Source: JAFAHD01 sp035654355
Lineage (GTDB): Bacteria > Vulcanimicrobiota > Vulcanimicrobiia > Eremiobacterales > Eremiobacteraceae
Length of the DNA: 6,085 nt
NCBI GenBank assembly: GCA_035654355.1
Contig: DASRXC010000125.1
Location: 1-6,085, forward strand
Direction of reading: 5' to 3'
Below, piece after piece: positions 5,060 to 6,085 of this stretch (positions are counted from its first letter, which is position 1; each line of letters opens with the position of its first letter). The notes beneath the pieces are model-generated. The model ran no database searches. It saw only the letters and a program-made list of their open reading frames with translations, and was not told the origin of the DNA. The position numbers were made by a program, and so were the translations under genes.

Positions 5060-6085
5060 CACCGTCACGCGCAGCGCTGCGCCTTGCAACGAGTACGCAT
5101 TTGTCGGCATTGTGCCGCCGGGAATCGGAAACGGCACGCCGGCGTTGACCAACGTGAACTTGTCGTTGAACTGATTCGTCAGGTTCGTCCCAGCGACGTT
5201 GATGTCGGTGTGACCGAACGTCGTGCCGATGTTCGCGTCGAGCAGCACATACGCGGGCCGGTTGAGCTCGTTCGCGTCGCTTTCGTATGTCGCGCTCACG
5301 CCGAAATTCACGGGGCCCGTTCCAGGATGTCCTAACAACCCGAGCTGCGCCTTGTGGAGCGGCACGCCCATAGCCTGTTGGCCCGGTATCAGCGCCGGGG
5401 CTTGCGGATTTGTCAGCGATGGGTCGCTCGTGCTGTACACGGAGTCGACGCCGTACGCAGCTTGCATCGACAGTCCGTGCGCGATCGGCTGGCTCGCACG
5501 GAGATCGATCCCGCGATAGACATTCTGGCTGATGTTGCCGAGGAACGTCAGCGCCCCGCCGGCTCCCACCGTCTGGTACACCGGGTTGTTCACGAGCGTG
5601 CTGTAAACGTCGAATGAGGCGCTGGCTGCATGCAACCCCTCGCCAAAACGGTGTTCCGCGCCTAAGTCGTACGCCACCGAACGCTCGGCGAGCAACGACG
5701 GATTGAAGACGAGATTCGTCAGCAGCGGCGGCTGAAAGCCCGTACCGAACGACGCGTGAACGACGCTGTTGCCGGGTGACCAGACGATTCCGATGCGCGG
5801 ATCGAGGCTCGTGCCGAACGTGCTGTCCCAGCTGTAGTATGTCGCCAGCGTATAGTTGAGGTCGGAGCTCGAGCTCCACGTATAGCGGCCGACGACCCAT
5901 CCTTGCGAGGCGCTTTGTTGCGGCGGCCCAGGCGCGAGCCCATCCGGCGCGTCGAGCGTCTCGTGCCGGACGTCGATGGCAAAGCTCAGCTGTGCGCCAC
6001 GCGGGCCGGGCAGCGGCCGGTCGAAGCGCGCGATGTCGTCGTTGACGACGTCATTCGCGTTGAGCAGGTACGGGTTGAGATCCGG
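5045..6085 (-). CDS. TonB-dependent outer-membrane receptor, C-terminal part of the beta-barrel (partial)
   Basis: The frame is open from the right edge to the TAG at 5047-5045, giving the last 346 residues; the signal peptide, plug domain and first barrel strands lie outside the window. Recognisable barrel features are L95-D-P-R-I-G-I-V-W-S-P at 94-104 followed by the strand A111-S-F-G-T-G-F-Q-P-P. This is the classic 'sPRlGlvw.P....lrasyG.gFraP' block, followed by L131-L-A-E-R-S-V-A-Y-D-L-G. Next come Y190-R-G-I-D-L-R-A-S, a V-A-G-T-N-L-T-N-Q-F motif at 297-306, and an alternating hydrophobic last strand ending V-T-V-T-Q-R-F346. The terminal Phe is the usual BamA recognition signal of outer-membrane barrels. 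Such receptors import siderophores, cobalamin, glycans or other ligands using TonB energy; nothing in this part names the ligand. A TTG at 5695 is internal, not a start. Whether it works with the neighbouring lipoprotein is unknown, though surface lipoproteins often partner with such receptors. Confidence 0.9.
   Translation of the reverse strand, partial: PDLNPYLLNANDVVNDDIARFDRPLPGPRGAQLSFAIDVRHETLDAPDGLAPGPPQQSASQGWVVGRYTWSSSSDLNYTLATYYSWDSTFGTSLDPRIGIVWSPGNSVVHASFGTGFQPPLLTNLVFNPSLLAERSVAYDLGAEHRFGEGLHAASASFDVYSTLVNNPVYQTVGAGGALTFLGNISQNVYRGIDLRASQPIAHGLSMQAAYGVDSVYSTSDPSLTNPQAPALIPGQQAMGVPLHKAQLGLLGHPGTGPVNFGVSATYESDANELNRPAYVLLDANIGTTFGHTDINVAGTNLTNQFNDKFTLVNAGVPFPIPGGTMPTNAYSLQGAALRVTVTQRF

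Noticed and set aside
5045..5695. TTG at 5695 as the start of a separate 216-residue protein
   Set aside because: The frame continues open to the window edge and encodes upstream TonB-receptor barrel motifs, so the TTG is an internal Leu codon.
4812..5900. Long minus-strand open frame (362 codons) overlapping the TonB receptor and the intergenic gap
   Set aside because: It is Arg-rich with no recognisable domain and lies out of frame with the clear beta-barrel receptor; long shadow frames are expected in high-GC coding DNA.

Overview
The window is high-GC DNA (roughly 60-65% by eye). All six recognisable genes lie on the minus strand, so transcription runs from the right end towards position 1. 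A TonB-dependent receptor whose last residue is Phe and a lipobox-bearing lipoprotein indicate a diderm (Gram-negative type) bacterium. Metagenome lineages such as Candidatus Eremiobacterota or Acidobacteriota would fit this mix of genes, but that is a low-confidence guess.

Layout in the direction of transcription. (1) 6085-5045 is the C-terminal 346 residues of a TonB-dependent outer-membrane receptor, cut by the window edge. (2) 5044-4771 is a non-coding gap. It holds a stem-loop over the receptor stop codon and a -10-like box ahead of the next gene. (3) 4770-3718 encodes a secreted lipoprotein with a seven-bladed beta-propeller of the virginiamycin B lyase (Vgb)/streptogramin-lyase-like type. 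Its propeller has no histidine, so it is unlikely to be a true Vgb enzyme. (4) 3717-3620 is a 98-bp gap with a GC-rich hairpin immediately after the lipoprotein stop. (5) 3619 to the left edge is a compact five-gene operon: a beta-hydroxyacid dehydrogenase (3-hydroxyisobutyrate dehydrogenase/GarR-like), two zinc-dependent medium-chain dehydrogenases, a small cupin, and the first 37 codons of a MetE-like cobalamin-independent methionine synthase family protein that runs off the window.

The operon junctions are tight: TAG directly followed by ATG, a 33-bp gap, an ATGA overlap, and a stop-to-GTG gap of 3 bp. This makes co-transcription very likely. Three oxidoreductases, a cupin and a MetE-family (zinc thiolate alkyl-transfer) enzyme suggest one small-molecule catabolic or modification pathway. 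In such a pathway hydroxyl groups would be oxidised or reduced and an alkyl or thiol group transferred. The substrate cannot be read from the sequence. The edge-truncated MetE-like gene is easy to miss and is the main clue to the operon's chemistry. I saw no RNA genes, insertion sequences, CRISPR arrays, attachment sites or origins.
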